Shown here: positions 4,819-5,898 of the stretch, one piece after another
How positions within the stretch are numbered: the stretch's first letter is position 1
Layout: each line of letters starts with the position of its first letter
DNA from: Pseudomonadota bacterium
GTDB taxonomy: Bacteria; Pseudomonadota; Alphaproteobacteria; Caulobacterales; Caulobacteraceae
Direction of reading: 5' to 3'
Length of the DNA stretch: 5,898 bases
Assembly: GCA_023445955.1 (NCBI GenBank)
Contig: JAEXJH010000589.1
Location: 1 to 5,898, forward strand
Made by a program: the position numbers and the translations under genes
The notes under the pieces: model-generated
What the model was told of the DNA's origin: nothing
Seen by the model: the letters and a program-made list of their open reading frames with translations, nothing else
The model's database searches: none

Positions 4819-5838
4819 TCAGTGGGCGGCCGCGTAGGCCTCGACCTTGGCCACGCGCTCGGCCTTCTCGGCGTCGCTCAGGAACGAGCCGGTGAAGCTG
4901 TTCTTGGCCAGGGTGACGATCTCGTCTCGCGTAAGACCGACCGCGCCGGCAGTGGCCATGTAGTTCTCCAGCAGGTAACCGCCGAAATAGGCCGGGTCGT
5001 CGGAGTTCACCGTCGCCTTCAGGCCCAGGGCCAGCATCTTTTTCAGCGGGTGGACGTCCAGGCTGGGCACGCCGCACAGCTTCAGGTTCGACAGCGGGCA
5101 GACGGTCAGGGTGGTTCCGTCCGCGATCAGGCGCTGGGTCAGGGCCTCGTCCTCCAGGGCGCGGTTGCCGTGGTCGATGCGGTCGACCTTCACCAGGTCG
5201 ATGGCTTCCCAGACATAGGCCGGCGGGCCTTCCTCGCCGGCGTGGGCCACGACCTTGAGGCCCAGATCGCGCGAAGCCTGCAGCACGCGGGCGAACTTGG
5301 CCGGCGGGTGGCCGACCTCCGAGCTGTCCAGGCCCACGCCCGCCAGCTTGTTCAGCCACGGCTTGGCCAGCTCCAGGGTCTCGAAGGCGGCGTCTTCCGA
5401 CAGGTGGCGCAGGAAGCAGAGGATCAGCTTGCTGGTGACGCCCAGCGTCTTTTCCGCCTCGTCCATGCCGGCCAGCAGGCCTTCCATCACGACGCCGAAG
5501 GCGATGCCGCGATCGGTGTGGGTCTGGGGATCGAAGAAGATCTCGGCATGCGTGCCGCCGTCGGCCGCCAGGCGCTTGAAATAGGCCAGGGCCAGGTCCT
5601 TGAAGTCGTCGGCCGTCTGCAGCACGCCCGCGCCCTGGTAATAGATGTCCAGGAAGTCCTGCAGGTTCGAGAAGTCGTAGGCCGCGCGGATCTCTTCCAC
5701 CGAGGCGAAGGGCAAGGTGATGCCGTTGCGCTGGGCCAGCTCGAACATCAGCTCGGGCTCGAGGCTGCCCTCGATGTGCATGTGCAGTTCGGCCTTGGGG
5801 AGGCCGCGGACGAAGTCGATGGAGGCGGTGTCGGTCAT
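4819..5838 (-). CDS. Adenine deaminase (adenosine deaminase superfamily, type-2 adenine deaminase)
   Basis: A 339-residue cytosolic TIM-barrel metalloenzyme. Metal and catalytic residues are all present: HMH (H19, H21), HAGEEGPP (H199 and catalytic E202), RIDHG (H223) and NSDDPAYFGGY (278-288, D280 and D281). RIDHG, CPLSNLKL (247-254) and NSDDPAYFGGY are features I associate with the adenine-deaminating branch (adenine to hypoxanthine plus ammonia) rather than true adenosine deaminases, which usually have RIGHG and NTDDP. Length fits that branch. Such genes are often labelled adenosine deaminase (add), so substrate should be read as probable. It would feed adenine into hypoxanthine/guanine salvage. 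ATG 5838 is preferred because GLPKAELHMH follows at the usual distance. No Shine-Dalgarno sequence precedes it; a promoter is placed so that the mRNA may start at the ATG. It is the first gene of a probable operon with corA. Confidence 0.9.
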   Translation of the reverse strand: MTDTASIDFVRGLPKAELHMHIEGSLEPELMFELAQRNGITLPFASVEEIRAAYDFSNLQDFLDIYYQGAGVLQTADDFKDLALAYFKRLAADGGTHAEIFFDPQTHTDRGIAFGVVMEGLLAGMDEAEKTLGVTSKLILCFLRHLSEDAAFETLELAKPWLNKLAGVGLDSSEVGHPPAKFARVLQASRDLGLKVVAHAGEEGPPAYVWEAIDLVKVDRIDHGNRALEDEALTQRLIADGTTLTVCPLSNLKLCGVPSLDVHPLKKMLALGLKATVNSDDPAYFGGYLLENYMATAGAVGLTRDEIVTLAKNSFTGSFLSDAEKAERVAKVEAYAAAH

Positions 5839-5839
5839 G

Positions 5840-5857
5840 GGGGCTGTTATGAGCCCC
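5840..5857. repeat. Inverted repeat flanking the -10 box of the deaminase promoter
   Basis: GGGGCT (5840-5845) and AGCCCC (5852-5857) are perfect arms separated exactly by the six bases of the proposed -10 box. If the transcript starts at the ATG, the repeat is not in the RNA and would act, if at all, as a DNA operator. Short GC arms can arise by chance here. Confidence 0.35.
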
Positions 5858-5875
5858 TGGCGCTGACGGTTTCAA
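5846..5875 (-). promoter_or_regulatory. Candidate promoter of the deaminase-corA operon, apparently leaderless
   Basis: On the minus strand, TTGAAA (5870-5875) matches five of six bases of the -35 box. CATAAC (5846-5851), after an 18-bp spacer, matches four of six of the -10 box. Seven bases (AGCCCCC) then lead to the ATG at 5838, so transcription would begin at about the first codon. This agrees with the lack of a ribosome binding site. Assigned by eye. Confidence 0.42.
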
Positions 5876-5885
5876 CCATCATCCC

Positions 5886-5898
5886 GCGCCTGAGGCGC
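5886..5898. repeat. Short inverted repeat at the window edge
   Basis: GCGCC (5886-5890) and GGCGC (5894-5898) surround TGA and end at the last base. It may be part of a longer hairpin, for example the end of a neighbouring gene outside the window, but the following bases are not visible. Confidence 0.25.

Noticed and set aside
3950..4837. A 295-codon plus-strand frame over corA
   Set aside because: Low-complexity Asp/Gln/Leu-rich shadow of corA with no domain; CorA motifs on the minus strand are unambiguous.
3845..5875. A single 676-codon open frame on the minus strand that would fuse corA with upstream sequence
   Set aside because: Only the last 322 codons are CorA-like. The upstream part is an arginine/glycine/proline-rich shadow of the deaminase gene, which has full motifs in another frame and its own stop at 4819.

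Overview
The window is very GC-rich (by eye near 70%), with GC-saturated third codon positions that open long spurious antisense frames. The gene families, apparently leaderless promoters, a CtrA-like half-site (TTAACCAT) and GANTC sites all fit an alphaproteobacterium of the Caulobacter/Phenylobacterium type. This assignment is an inference from composition and motifs; no marker gene is present.

Layout: the left part reads rightward. (1) The 3' two-thirds or more of an acyl-CoA synthetase-type adenylate-forming enzyme, cut by the window edge. (2) A 115-nt gap with a CtrA-type half-site, then a DegT/DnrJ/EryC1-like protein that has lost the PLP-binding lysine. (3) A DUF2199 protein without the usual N-terminal Cys-rich segment; its ribosome site overlaps an inverted repeat. 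(4) A two-gene operon of a short PadR-family regulator and a four-helix membrane protein, joined by an ATGA overlap and headed by a perfect 22-bp palindrome that is probably the PadR operator. (5) About 150 nt holding what looks like the frameshifted C-terminal remnant of an unidentified gene.

The right part reads leftward: an adenine deaminase-type member of the adenosine deaminase superfamily, then 5 nt later a CorA-type divalent cation channel. These two form a probable operon that converges on the PadR operon and ends at a CTAG shared with the remnant.

How the genes work together: two pairings are well supported by layout. PadR with the membrane protein is a familiar regulator/target arrangement. 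Deaminase and CorA are co-oriented and almost contiguous, so probably co-transcribed, though no shared pathway is evident beyond the deaminase being a metalloenzyme. The first three rightward genes have no obvious common function. I found no RNA gene, CRISPR array, insertion sequence or phage module. The most unusual items are the lysine-less DegT-like protein behind a cell-cycle-type site and the palindrome-governed PadR/membrane pair. Nothing here clearly amounts to a new multi-gene system.
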